NCBI GenBank assembly: GCA_021792615.1
Contig: JAJYUJ010000019.1
Coordinates: 1 to 53,029, forward strand
Direction: 5' to 3'
Source of the DNA: a bacterium
Lineage (GTDB): Bacteria > JAMCPX01
Length of the DNA stretch: 53,029 bases
Shown: positions 7,365 to 15,522 of the stretch, in pieces
Layout of the letters: every line of letters begins with the position of its first letter
How positions within the stretch are numbered: position 1 is the stretch's first letter
Made by a program: the position numbers and the translations under genes
The notes under the pieces: model-generated
The model's input: only the letters and a program-made list of their open reading frames with translations
What the model was told of the DNA's origin: nothing
Databases searched by the model: none

Positions 7365-8513
7365 TTACCTCCTTACAACAAAAACAGTATTCAACTGGGC
7401 GCCGGGTCCGTCCTGTGCATGAACTACGGCAGTTTTTGCGCCTTTAACCTGGTTCTTTCCCGCCTCTTTTCTTAATTGTTCACTCGCTTCGGCAAGCCGT
7501 ATAAGCCCTGTCGCATTGATCGGATTTGCTCCGAGAGGACCGCCCGATGGATTTACCGGCAATGCACCGCCTATTCCGCTATCTCCGTTCTTGACGACAT
7601 CTTTTCCGCTCCCCGGCTTAAAAAGCCCCATGGCCTCGGCGAATACGGGTTCTTCGGAAGCGAAATTCGTGTGGAGCTCTGCAAAATCTATCTCTTTTTT
7701 GGGGTTCTTGATTCCGGCCATTTTATACGCTTTTTTGGCTGCCGCCGACAAGTGTTCCATTCCCAGAAGGTCCCGGTCACCTATATAATAGGTGTCCATA
7801 GAATGACCTACACCGTCTATCCATACCGGTGTATCGGTAAATTTCTTTGCCGCTTTTTTTGACGACAGGATCACGGCGCATGCCCCGTCGGCATAAGCGG
7901 ATACGTGTGCCTGTCTGATGGGCAGGTAGAGCGGTTTTGAATTCAGGACATCCTCTACGGAGATCGTTGGCTCCTTGCGTGCTGCGTACGGGTTATTGTT
8001 TGCGTTCTGGAGGTTCTTTACCGTGAGCCTCGCCAGGTCTTCATCGGTAAATTTATATTTTTTCATATACGCACTTGCCTGAAGAGCCGCTGTCGAATAG
8101 AAATTTATGATGCCGCGGGGCCTTTCGTAAACAGGGTCAAGCGTATACGCCTGTGTGAGAGGAACTCTGAACTCCGAGCCCGCCATGCTGAAACCGATAA
8201 CAAGGGCTGTTTCATATAACCCGGACAGAATACGCATGTAAGCATACAATGCCGCATTCAGCCCGTCTGCCTCGACCTTTGTTTCGTCCTTCATAAAAGA
8301 TCCTATCCGCGGAACCGTGTAGACTTCGGAGATCGTCCTGCCGTCGGTAAAATCGTTGCTCGCAAATATAAAAGTATCGATATCGTCCCTGGTGATGCCA
8401 AGGTCTTTGAACAAGGACTTTACAAGCTCGTATATCATCCTTTCCCGCGCAACAGGGCTGTCAAAGGTGTGTTTTGTTTGTTTATAACCGACTACTGCAA
8501 CCCTTTCATTCAT
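7365..8513 (-). CDS. Second thiolase-fold protein, nucleophile position altered
   Basis: This 382-residue thiolase-superfamily member belongs to the archaeal/DUF35-linked type. The loop that should hold the active cysteine reads KVEADGLNAAL (79-89), with Asp-Gly where Cys-Ala is usual. NPSGG is present at 321-325, but the following GHP site is NPINATG (330-336), and the late glycine loop is HAQDGPG (365-371). Other family features are kept, for example YADGACAVILSS and AELHTNFASEE. The neighbouring 415-residue protein is diverged in the same places. The gene is 36 bp downstream of the first DUF35 gene and 2 bp upstream of the second thiolase-fold gene, indicating coupled expression. Loss of the nucleophile is read by eye from family patterns and needs an alignment. 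Confidence 0.7.
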   Translation of the reverse strand: MNERVAVVGYKQTKHTFDSPVARERMIYELVKSLFKDLGITRDDIDTFIFASNDFTDGRTISEVYTVPRIGSFMKDETKVEADGLNAALYAYMRILSGLYETALVIGFSMAGSEFRVPLTQAYTLDPVYERPRGIINFYSTAALQASAYMKKYKFTDEDLARLTVKNLQNANNNPYAARKEPTISVEDVLNSKPLYLPIRQAHVSAYADGACAVILSSKKAAKKFTDTPVWIDGVGHSMDTYYIGDRDLLGMEHLSAAAKKAYKMAGIKNPKKEIDFAELHTNFASEEPVFAEAMGLFKPGSGKDVVKNGDSGIGGALPVNPSGGPLGANPINATGLIRLAEASEQLRKEAGKNQVKGAKTAVVHAQDGPGAQLNTVFVVRR

Positions 8514-8549
8514 ATATACCTCCCTTTTTAAAGGCCGTTTCAGCCATGG

Positions 8550-8999
8550 TCATGCAGGTTCGAAGTACGCAAGGTCATTATAGTCGCCCTGCGTTGTCTC
8601 TTTCCATACAGCTTTCACCTTCATACCCGTTTTCACCTCAGGCACGGAAGAAGTCTTTATAATACCTGAGATCAGGCTGGAAGCCCCGGGCAGCTTGATC
8701 AGTCCGATTATGTACGGCTGCTGGACATCGGTGATCTCGCCATTGGCTATAGTCACGTGCGCTGTCGTAAAATTTTTCAGTACGCCTTCCTGACCGATCT
8801 CCACCATCTGATCGATTGGTTTGTGACATTTGCCGCATACGGTACGGGGCGGCACATATACTTTTTTGCACGCAGGGCATTTTACACCCAATATCTTTTT
8901 TTCTTTGAGGCCGTTGATATATTGTTCCAGTGCGTGACCAACCCTGTTTTTATACGAAAATGTTATTGGCACCCTAGCCCTTACAACGTTACCAGGCAT
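8550..8999 (-). CDS. Zn-ribbon/OB-fold acyl-CoA-binding protein (DUF35)
   Basis: The protein is 149 residues from the ATG at 8999, chosen because AAGGAGGGAATT stands directly upstream; an in-frame ATG at 9047 would add a hydrophobic, poorly supported 16-residue extension overlapping the promoter. The zinc ribbon is C41-x2-C44…C55-x2-C58 (CPACK, CGKCH), followed by an OB barrel ending VKAVWKETTQGDYNDLAYFEP. The layout is the same as the paralogue at 5650-6105, so the operon carries two thiolase-fold/DUF35 pairs. It is the first gene of the minus-strand operon. Confidence 0.8.
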   Translation of the reverse strand: MPGNVVRARVPITFSYKNRVGHALEQYINGLKEKKILGVKCPACKKVYVPPRTVCGKCHKPIDQMVEIGQEGVLKNFTTAHVTIANGEITDVQQPYIIGLIKLPGASSLISGIIKTSSVPEVKTGMKVKAVWKETTQGDYNDLAYFEPA

Positions 9000-9023
9000 A
9001 ATTCCCTCCTTATTTTTTAAGAA

Positions 9024-9052
9024 AATATACAAAATTATAAACCGCAATGCAA
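9024..9052 (-). promoter_or_regulatory. Promoter of the thiolase/DUF35 operon
   Basis: On the minus strand, TTGCAT (9052-9047), a 17-base spacer and TATATT (9029-9024) form a good housekeeping-type promoter about 25 bp before the start codon at 8999. A perfect palindrome lies just upstream of the -35 box. Confidence 0.5.
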
Positions 9053-9057
9053 GTATT

Positions 9058-9073
9058 TTGATTATTCAATCAA
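9058..9073. promoter_or_regulatory. Palindrome TTGATT-ATTC-AATCAA, candidate operator
   Basis: A perfect 6-bp inverted repeat with a 4-base centre lies in the divergent promoter region, just upstream of the -35 box of the minus-strand acyl-CoA operon. The position suits binding of a regulator. No regulator gene is adjacent. Confidence 0.35.
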
Positions 9074-9083
9074 TGACGCGTAT

Positions 9084-9099
9084 GCATGGATATTCATGC
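9084..9099. promoter_or_regulatory. Palindrome GCATG-N6-CATGC, candidate operator
   Basis: A perfect 5-bp inverted repeat with a 6-base centre lies midway between the two divergent promoters, 17 bp before the era -35 box. It could be a second regulatory site. Its shortness makes chance occurrence possible. Confidence 0.25.
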
Positions 9100-9115
9100 C
9101 CGCCGGTTGTATTCC

Positions 9116-9144
9116 TTGCAAACTGGTGTATATGTGCTTTTATA
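9116..9144 (+). promoter_or_regulatory. Promoter of the era-der operon
   Basis: TTGCAA (9116-9121), a 17-base spacer and TTTATA (9139-9144). The predicted transcript start falls at about 9150-9152, on or next to the era start codon. Confidence 0.45.
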
Positions 9145-9151
9145 GGTCAAT

Positions 9152-10039
9152 ATGAAATCAGGCGTAATTGCTGTTATAGGCAGGCCCAATGTTGGTAAAT
9201 CTACATTACTGAATAAACTGATCGGAGAAAAGCTTACCATTGTTTCACCAAAACCCCAGACGACATGGCAGAGATTACATGGTGTTTTAACGACGCAAGA
9301 TGCTCAGTTTGTTTTTATCGATACACCGGGGTTGGAAACAGAGAGGAGTTCTCCGTTTATATCGGTGCTGAAGAAAATAACCCTGTCGGCCATGAACGAC
9401 GCGGATGTGATCGTTCATATCGTTGAGCCTTTTATTACAGACCGGGAGCGGTCCATAGAGGAAGAACTCGGAAAGATTCATGATAAACCAAAGATGGTAC
9501 TTATAAACAAGATTGATTTGAAGAAAGATAAAAACTTACTTCTGCCCGTTATAGGGAGTTATGCGGATAAAACCGTGTACGGTGCTATAATACCGGTGTC
9601 GGCTGTTACCGGTGAAGGCGTTGATGTGTTCCTGAAGGAACTGAAGCAGTATCTGCCGAATGACGGCATGCTGTACAACGAGGATACCATAACGGATAAG
9701 TATGAAAAGGAGCTGGTCGCCGAGATTGTGCGGGAGAAGCTGTTTAATTTCACCCGGGAGGAGATACCGTATTCCGTTGCCTGCGTTGTCGATAAGTTCG
9801 ATGAAACCCAGCGGGAGAGGATAATCAGGATATATGTTACAATCTATGTGGAAAAAACGTCCCAGAAGGGCATATTGATAGGCGCCGGTGGTTCGATGCT
9901 GAAGAAGATAGGAACGTCGGCAAGAATGGATATGGAAAAACTGCTGGGAACGAAGGTGTATCTTGAGCTCTATGTCAAGGTCAAGGAAGATTGGAAAAAA
10001 GACAAACGCTTTCTCAGGGAAATAGGACTGGAAAAATGA
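9152..10039 (+). CDS. era: GTPase Era, 16S rRNA/30S assembly factor
   Basis: Era is an essential cytoplasmic GTPase that binds the 3' end of 16S rRNA during small-subunit maturation. The 295 residues match the usual length. G1 is GRPNVGKS (10-17), the switch region has PKPQTTWQRLHG, G3 is DTPG, G4 is NKID, and the C-terminal KH domain carries GAGGSMLKKIG. The start at 9152 has only a weak AGGT upstream and follows the predicted -10 box closely. The stop overlaps the der start by ATGA. Identification is very safe. Confidence 0.95.
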   Translation: MKSGVIAVIGRPNVGKSTLLNKLIGEKLTIVSPKPQTTWQRLHGVLTTQDAQFVFIDTPGLETERSSPFISVLKKITLSAMNDADVIVHIVEPFITDRERSIEEELGKIHDKPKMVLINKIDLKKDKNLLLPVIGSYADKTVYGAIIPVSAVTGEGVDVFLKELKQYLPNDGMLYNEDTITDKYEKELVAEIVREKLFNFTREEIPYSVACVVDKFDETQRERIIRIYVTIYVEKTSQKGILIGAGGSMLKKIGTSARMDMEKLLGTKVYLELYVKVKEDWKKDKRFLREIGLEK

Positions 10040-11349
10040 ATCCCCTCGTCGCAATAGTCGGAAGGCCGAATGTCGGTAAATCGCGTTTATTCAACAGGAT
10101 GATTTCAAGAAGAAAATCCATAGTACTGGATCTGGCCGGTACCACGAGGGACACCATCTTCGATACGGTCGAATGGAACCGTGTACCGTTTGATGTCGTC
10201 GATACCGGCGGACTTACAAACGATAAGAACAATATACATTTTAAAATAAACAAAAGGGTCGAAGCCGTCGTAGCGGAGGCGTCCACCGTCATTCTGGTAT
10301 GCGATTACCAGGCAGGCGTGCTGCCGTACGACCATGAAATAGCGAACTGGCTCAGGAAAATAAACAAACGGGTTTTCCTTGCGGTCAATAAGATGGATAA
10401 GCCGGACGACCCTTCCGCTGTTGCTGATTTCTACCGGCTCGGGTTCCCGGATGCATTTGCGATATCCGCCGAGCATGGGTATGGTGTCGATACCGTCATG
10501 GACGCGATAGCCGGTTACCTGAAGGCGAACCCGGACGGGTTCCCGGATGCGCAGAACAATACGGGCAAGCCGTTAAAACTCGTCTTTACCGGAAAACCGA
10601 ATGCAGGCAAATCAAGCATGATAAATTATATTATCGGGAACGAAATCATGCTGGTCGACGATAAGCCCGGTACGACAAGGGATTCCGTCGAAATTAAGGT
10701 CGAGATTAATAAGATACCGATGGTATTGATAGATACCGCGGGGTTGAAAAAGAACAAGGATGGCCCCGCTGTTGAAACGATATCCGCGATAAAAGCAAAG
10801 GATTCGATACACCGGTCTGATATCGTCGTGCTTGTCATAGATGCCGTGCAGGGGGTAACGGGCTATGACAAAAAGATCATGAATATGATACAGTCTTATG
10901 GTAAGGGATGTGTAATAGCTGTCAATAAGTGGGATATTATCCCGAAGCAGGACAGACGGATTGTCACGAACGCGATAGCCGCTGCGTTCGGTTTTGCTGA
11001 GTATATACCCATCATTCCTACTTCTGCCCTTACCGGTGAAGGTATTCGGGCGCTCGTATCGAACGTGATAAAGGTTTTGCACGATTACGAGTACAGGATT
11101 CCCACCGCCGAGTTGAATAAGTTCTTCATGGAGGTACTGAGCAAGCATCAGCCTATTTCAAGCAGCGGGAAGATCATAAAATCGTACTACCTTGTACAGA
11201 TAGCAGTACGGCCTCCCGTGTTTGTCATATTCACGAACAACAAAACCGGGATCAAGGAGAACTACAGCAAGTTTATAACAAGCAGGATACGGGAAGTTTT
11301 CGGGTTTAAAGGGGTGCCGGTCAGGGTTTTGTTCAGAAGCAAGGAATAA
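10036..11349 (+). CDS. der: Ribosome-associated double GTPase Der (EngA)
   Basis: Der has two tandem GTPase domains and a C-terminal KH-like domain and acts in 50S subunit assembly. Both P-loops are visible: GRPNVGKS near the N-terminus and GKPNAGKSS near residue 185, each followed by DT(G/A)GL and NK.D motifs. The length of 437 residues is normal. The start at 10036 is preferred over an upstream in-frame ATG (9991) because it gives the classic 4-bp ATGA overlap with era and begins directly with the first G domain. Confidence 0.95.
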   Translation: MNPLVAIVGRPNVGKSRLFNRMISRRKSIVLDLAGTTRDTIFDTVEWNRVPFDVVDTGGLTNDKNNIHFKINKRVEAVVAEASTVILVCDYQAGVLPYDHEIANWLRKINKRVFLAVNKMDKPDDPSAVADFYRLGFPDAFAISAEHGYGVDTVMDAIAGYLKANPDGFPDAQNNTGKPLKLVFTGKPNAGKSSMINYIIGNEIMLVDDKPGTTRDSVEIKVEINKIPMVLIDTAGLKKNKDGPAVETISAIKAKDSIHRSDIVVLVIDAVQGVTGYDKKIMNMIQSYGKGCVIAVNKWDIIPKQDRRIVTNAIAAAFGFAEYIPIIPTSALTGEGIRALVSNVIKVLHDYEYRIPTAELNKFFMEVLSKHQPISSSGKIIKSYYLVQIAVRPPVFVIFTNNKTGIKENYSKFITSRIREVFGFKGVPVRVLFRSKE

Positions 11350-11353
11350 GCAC

Positions 11354-12181
11354 ATGGAAAAAAAAGATACATCCCTTCTTTCGATGACCGTCGATAGGTT
11401 TATAGCCGACACCTGCATGTCCCATGCAGCAGCGCTTTCTTTTTATGTCGTTCTCTCGGTAATTCCCCTGCTGTTTGTGCTGATCTCGGTTGGCAGTTAC
11501 ATTGTAGGGTCCACAAGCAGTTTTTTCCCCTATATCATATCCATACTCAAACAGTTTATACCGGATATCTCACCCGCTGTCATACACGATGTGGGAAACC
11601 TGCTGCAAAACCGCGGCGCCATAGGTGTGCTGGGGTTTATCTTCCTTTTATTTTCATCGGATCTGGCATTGCTTGAGGCGAAACGTTCCCTCGATGTAAT
11701 TTTCAGACTGGAAAAGAGAAGAAATCCACTCTTCATAAAGGGGAAGTCCATGCTCGTTATAGTTGCCGGCGGCATTGTTGTATCATTTTTATTTATCATT
11801 ACCCCTATCTTCAAGGTTTTGATAAAGCTGGACCTGCCGTTAATCAGTACGACGCTTTATATAATCGCACAGATCTTGTCAAGCCGCCTTTTTGCCTTTT
11901 TTATGATCTTTCTGCTTTTTACAGCAGCCTATTACTTCCTTCCGTCACAAAGGATTGATAGAAAATACATCTTTATTGCCGGGGGCATTACAACCATACT
12001 GTGGACCGTGGTCCGGGTGCTGTTCTCCTGGTATCTTGCCCATCGTTCCAGGATAAATATTGTGTATGGCTCACTCGCGGCCATTATCGTCACCATCCTC
12101 TGGGTCTATTATACATCACTCATCTTTTTATTTTCGGCAGAATTTGTTTCAAGCCTCAAAGAAAAAACGGAGCGGAATTGA
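11354..12181 (+). CDS. YihY/BrkB-family inner-membrane protein
   Basis: This 275-residue protein of about six membrane segments opens with the family signature CMSHAAALSFYVVLSVIPLLF and ends with the WVYYTSLIFLFSAEF segment seen in YihY (formerly misnamed ribonuclease BN) proteins. The function in the family is unsettled; transport or envelope roles are suggested. It starts 5 bp after der, and its stop overlaps the TTG start of the next gene, so it is translationally coupled to the sensor kinase. Confidence 0.85.
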   Translation: MEKKDTSLLSMTVDRFIADTCMSHAAALSFYVVLSVIPLLFVLISVGSYIVGSTSSFFPYIISILKQFIPDISPAVIHDVGNLLQNRGAIGVLGFIFLLFSSDLALLEAKRSLDVIFRLEKRRNPLFIKGKSMLVIVAGGIVVSFLFIITPIFKVLIKLDLPLISTTLYIIAQILSSRLFAFFMIFLLFTAAYYFLPSQRIDRKYIFIAGGITTILWTVVRVLFSWYLAHRSRINIVYGSLAAIIVTILWVYYTSLIFLFSAEFVSSLKEKTERN

Positions 12182-13647
12182 AAAAGGCTTCGCGCATACC
12201 CATTAATATCAAATACATGCTCCCGATCGTCCTGCTGACGATCATGACGATATCCATCTACACACTTTTTGTGCGGATCAGTACGGAAAACGTTTTTAAA
12301 CAGTATCTGGAAGATGAGATCAAGCTTATCATAAACGATATAAACAAAACCATTACGATACACATGCTCCAGGGACAGGGTAAGGATTTTAATCTCTACC
12401 TTTCGAGCCTGTATAATTATGAAATTCAAGACATTATCGCGATTGGTATCCTGTCCCCGGACGGTAAACCCCTGTATCTGTATTCAAAGGATAGCGGGAA
12501 AAAAATAAAAGTGCCGAAGGTAAAGAGTTATCTGAACATGATAACCATAAAACATAGCAAAAATATAGAAGTGTTCTATCCCATATACAACGAAAAGGCA
12601 TGTTACCGGTGTCATGGAGTCAGCAACACGCTGCTTGCATTGCTCTATGCAAACGTCTCCACCAACAGGTACAACACCGCTTTTGCCGGACTGATGTCGA
12701 ACTGGTTTACCATGAGCGTTATTATCGTTTCCATTTTGATATTCTCGATCTGGCTCATAACGATGATCGTTATCGAGAAACCGATTGAGGAATTGGTCAA
12801 CACGCTGAAAAAGGCATCGGAGGGGAATTTGTCCGTCAGATCGGACTTTCACGAGAATGACGAGCTTGGGTTCCTGAGCGAACAATTGAATATCATGCTT
12901 GACCGGCTTGCCTATAAAGAAGCTGAAACCAGAAAGATGACGGAACTCCAGATACAGCAGATGGACAAGCTTGCGTCTCTTGGCGAAATCTCATTGTCCC
13001 TTGCACACGAGATACGCAACCCCCTTGCCGGGATCAGCGGCGTTTTGCAGGTATTCAGGGAGGATTTTGTCACGGACGAAGAACGGGCGGATGTATTTAA
13101 CCAGATTATGGCCCAGATAGGAAAGATAGATAAACTGGTCAGCGATATGCTAAGGTTCTCCAAGTTCCCGACGCATGATATAACGAAGTTCAACATCAAC
13201 GAGAGTATAAAGACATTGCGGCAATTGCTGAGCCCTCAGGCCGCAGCAAACCACATCAGCATGCTCCTCCAGCTCGATATCGGTATGCCCGAAATTATGG
13301 TGGACAAGGATGCACTGGAGCAGGTGTTCATCAACCTCATGCTCAACGCCATCCAGGCAATGCCCGACGGCGGTACTTTGGAAGTGTCGACGGAATTTAT
13401 TGATAAGTTCGGAGAACCATATATCCTTATAAAAGTCAGCGATACGGGCAAAGGTGTGCCGGCGGGGATACGGGACAAGATCTTCGATCCGTTTTATACG
13501 ACGAAAGGTAACGGTACGGGACTCGGTCTTGCAATAAGCCTCAGTGTCGTGAGCGGGATGAACGGCAGTATAACGTTTGAATCCGAAGAGGGGAAGGGTA
13601 CCATATTTTTTGTACGTATACCGTACAGCGGCGATGAAATAAAGTGA
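12178..13647 (+). CDS. Sensor histidine kinase with periplasmic CxxCH (heme c) motif
   Basis: This 489-residue protein is read from a TTG at 12178 that overlaps the previous stop (TTGA). No ATG gives a complete first membrane helix, and earlier in-frame starts run through the membrane gene. Order: TM1 (~14-32), a periplasmic sensor domain (~33-175) with C142-Y-R-C145-H146 in a KACYRCHG context, TM2 (~178-198), HAMP, HisKA with H277 (LAHEIRNPLAG), and HATPase with N-box, DTGKG and GTGLGL. CxxCH in a periplasmic sensor is the covalent heme-attachment motif of c-type cytochromes, as in Geobacter heme-PAS/Cache sensors, so sensing of redox, O2 or NO is inferred. Its likely partner is the regulator 202 bp downstream. 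Confidence 0.85.
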   Translation: MKKASRIPINIKYMLPIVLLTIMTISIYTLFVRISTENVFKQYLEDEIKLIINDINKTITIHMLQGQGKDFNLYLSSLYNYEIQDIIAIGILSPDGKPLYLYSKDSGKKIKVPKVKSYLNMITIKHSKNIEVFYPIYNEKACYRCHGVSNTLLALLYANVSTNRYNTAFAGLMSNWFTMSVIIVSILIFSIWLITMIVIEKPIEELVNTLKKASEGNLSVRSDFHENDELGFLSEQLNIMLDRLAYKEAETRKMTELQIQQMDKLASLGEISLSLAHEIRNPLAGISGVLQVFREDFVTDEERADVFNQIMAQIGKIDKLVSDMLRFSKFPTHDITKFNINESIKTLRQLLSPQAAANHISMLLQLDIGMPEIMVDKDALEQVFINLMLNAIQAMPDGGTLEVSTEFIDKFGEPYILIKVSDTGKGVPAGIRDKIFDPFYTTKGNGTGLGLAISLSVVSGMNGSITFESEEGKGTIFFVRIPYSGDEIK

Positions 13648-13740
13648 ATGAAGCGAAGAAGTGTTAAAGGATTGAATGCAATGCGGTACGCTTCATGACC
13701 GAAAAAACAAAAAAGCTTTGGCTGGATTTTGACATTCCTG

Positions 13741-13820
13741 CCCCGTATCGGTTTACGGGGTAAACTCCGGCAGGAAACCGGGGGGAAAATGCCGGATTCC
13801 GTATCGCGTGCGGAATGACA
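13741..13820. repeat. Dispersed intergenic repeat, copy 2
   Basis: The stretch has a perfect hairpin CCCCGTA-TCGGTT-TACGGGG (13741-13760) and a second stem ATTCCGTA/TGCGGAAT (13796-13816, one G-T pair). The 27-bp segment 13794-13820 matches 5563-5589 at 23 of 27 bases. It lies between the kinase and its regulator and may fold in the transcript or uncouple their expression. Confidence 0.55.
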
Positions 13821-13849
13821 TAACATAAGAAGGTGAGAGGAACAATGCA

Positions 13850-15193
13850 ATGGGTGCGGTACTTGTTATAGACGACGAACAACTCGTCAGATGGTCTATT
13901 GAAAAATTACTTTCGAAGGACGGACACGAAGTTGTGTCCGCCGGCACGGGAGCAGAAGGTCTTCTGAGACTTAAAGAAAACTTGCCCGATATAGTTTTGC
14001 TCGACATGAAACTGCCGGATATCGAAGGCATAGAGATATTAAGGACAATAAAAAAAGAAAACGGTGAGCTCCCCGTTATCATAATCACCGCGTATGGCAG
14101 TATAGATTCCGCTATCCATGCAATTAAAACCGGTGCTTTTGATTATATCGTAAAACCGTTCGACGCAGAGAAACTCAAGCTTACGGTCAACAGGGCATTG
14201 GAACTCTTTAAGCTGAAAAATGAACTCGAGATATTCAAAGACAGGGTACATAACCAGTACGGTTTTCACAGGATTGTTGCCGAATCCGAAGGTGTTAAAA
14301 GTTCCATAGATGTGGCAAAAAAGCTTGCAGCAAGCGATACCACGGTTCTTGTGCAAGGAGAAAGCGGGACCGGCAAGGAATTGTTTGCACGGGCGATCCA
14401 TTGCGCGAGTGTCCGTCAGGACAAGCCATTTATAGATCTGAACTGTTCTGCAATCCCCGTCCACCTTATCGAGAGCGAATTGTTCGGATACGAAAAAGGT
14501 GCATTTACCGATGCCAAGACATCAAAAAAAGGAATGTTCGAGCTTGCCGACAAAGGGACTCTGTTCCTTGATGAAATAGGAGATATGGACCTGTCTACCC
14601 AGGCAAAGCTGCTGAGGGTCATAGAAACGAAAAGTTTCAAAAGGCTTGGGGGAGTAAAAGATATAAATGTCGATGTGCGGATTATATCCGCTACAAACAA
14701 GGACCTGAAAAAACTGGTGGAAAAAGCCGCATTCAGGGACGATCTGTACTACCGGTTGAATGTGGTTCCGCTGGTTATACCTCCGTTGAGAAAAAGGAAG
14801 GAAGACATTCCCTTGCTGGTTGATTATTTCATCGGTGTCATTGCAAAGGATCTGAAAAAGGAAATTTCGGGAATCGATAAGGATGCCCTGGAATATTTTA
14901 TCAAATACGACTGGCCCGGCAACGTGAGGGAGTTAAAGAATATTATAGAAAGAATGATCCTTCTGACGAACGACAAAATACTCAAAAAAGAATATTTGCC
15001 CATAGAACTCATAGAATCCCCGGAAGAGGCCGGTACCGATCACTACAGTTCCATGGAACTCGAAAAGGTCGAGAAGGAACTCATACTCAAGGCACTTGCC
15101 CTCGCGGAGGGCAATCAGACCAAGGCTGCACAGGCGTTGTCTATTACGCGGGATGCCCTGCGGTACAGGATGAAAAAACATAGCATAAAATAG
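13850..15193 (+). CDS. NtrC-family sigma-54 response regulator (GAFTDA variant)
   Basis: This 447-residue protein has a receiver domain (D8-D9, phospho-accepting D52, T80, K102), a sigma-54-interacting AAA+ domain with Walker A GESGTGKE (170-177) and Walker B LFLDEIGD, an arginine-finger region, and a Fis-type helix-turn-helix (QTKAAQALSITRDALRYRM). The L1 loop that touches sigma-54 reads GAFTDA (217-222) instead of the canonical GAFTGA. Phosphorylation by the upstream CxxCH kinase is likely. A ribosome site AGAGGAAC precedes the ATG. Targets are unknown, and a terminator follows the gene. Confidence 0.9.
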   Translation: MGAVLVIDDEQLVRWSIEKLLSKDGHEVVSAGTGAEGLLRLKENLPDIVLLDMKLPDIEGIEILRTIKKENGELPVIIITAYGSIDSAIHAIKTGAFDYIVKPFDAEKLKLTVNRALELFKLKNELEIFKDRVHNQYGFHRIVAESEGVKSSIDVAKKLAASDTTVLVQGESGTGKELFARAIHCASVRQDKPFIDLNCSAIPVHLIESELFGYEKGAFTDAKTSKKGMFELADKGTLFLDEIGDMDLSTQAKLLRVIETKSFKRLGGVKDINVDVRIISATNKDLKKLVEKAAFRDDLYYRLNVVPLVIPPLRKRKEDIPLLVDYFIGVIAKDLKKEISGIDKDALEYFIKYDWPGNVRELKNIIERMILLTNDKILKKEYLPIELIESPEEAGTDHYSSMELEKVEKELILKALALAEGNQTKAAQALSITRDALRYRMKKHSIK

Positions 15194-15209
15194 CCTGTCC
15201 CGTTGGAAG

Positions 15210-15235
15210 CCTTTCCGTACGGGGAAGGATTTCTT
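15210..15235 (+). terminator. Rho-independent-like terminator after the regulator
   Basis: CCTTTCC (15210-15216) pairs with the GGGGAAGG run (15221-15228) through seven pairs including one G-T, with a small GTAC loop, followed by ATTTCTT. It closes the era-der-yihY-kinase-regulator unit. Confidence 0.45.
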
Positions 15236-15373
15236 ATAAATACAGGCGAGTCTCGGCAGAGGGGCTTCAAACAGTGTTTACTTTTGCGAGAAACGGTATT
15301 AAAATATATATATCCGTTTTCATCCCTGACAGAAAACTGTTGACATTTTTGAATTATGATAAAAAATCACTGG

Positions 15374-15475
15374 TGGATAGTCGGGTCCTGTGTTTGAATA
15401 AGTTGTGAACCCGCCAGGTCTGGAAGGAAGCAACGGTAGCAATACTGTTCAAGTCGCAGAAAACCTGACTATCTA
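15374..15475 (+). ncRNA. ffs: Signal recognition particle RNA, small bacterial type (4.5S)
   Basis: The conserved apical segment is present: CCAGGTCTGGAAGGAAGCA at 15414-15432, matching the GGAAGGAAGCA core that binds Ffh. The ends close in a stem GATAGTC (15376-15382) with GACTATC (15467-15473), followed inward by GGGT/ACCT-type pairs. The length of ~100 nt is normal for the small form. The position directly before dnaX-ybaB-recR matches many bacteria. Ends are accurate to a few bases. A TATGAT at 15355-15360 is a fair -10 box for it, but no -35 box is well spaced. Confidence 0.9.
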
Positions 15476-15522
15476 TTGATAAAACAGGTGATAAAAATAA
15501 TCGCTGAAAACAGTTGGGAGTT

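Noticed and set aside
15340-15360. TTGACA and TATGAT before the SRP RNA
   Set aside because: The spacer is only 9 bases, so they cannot form one promoter; only the TATGAT is kept as a possible -10 box.
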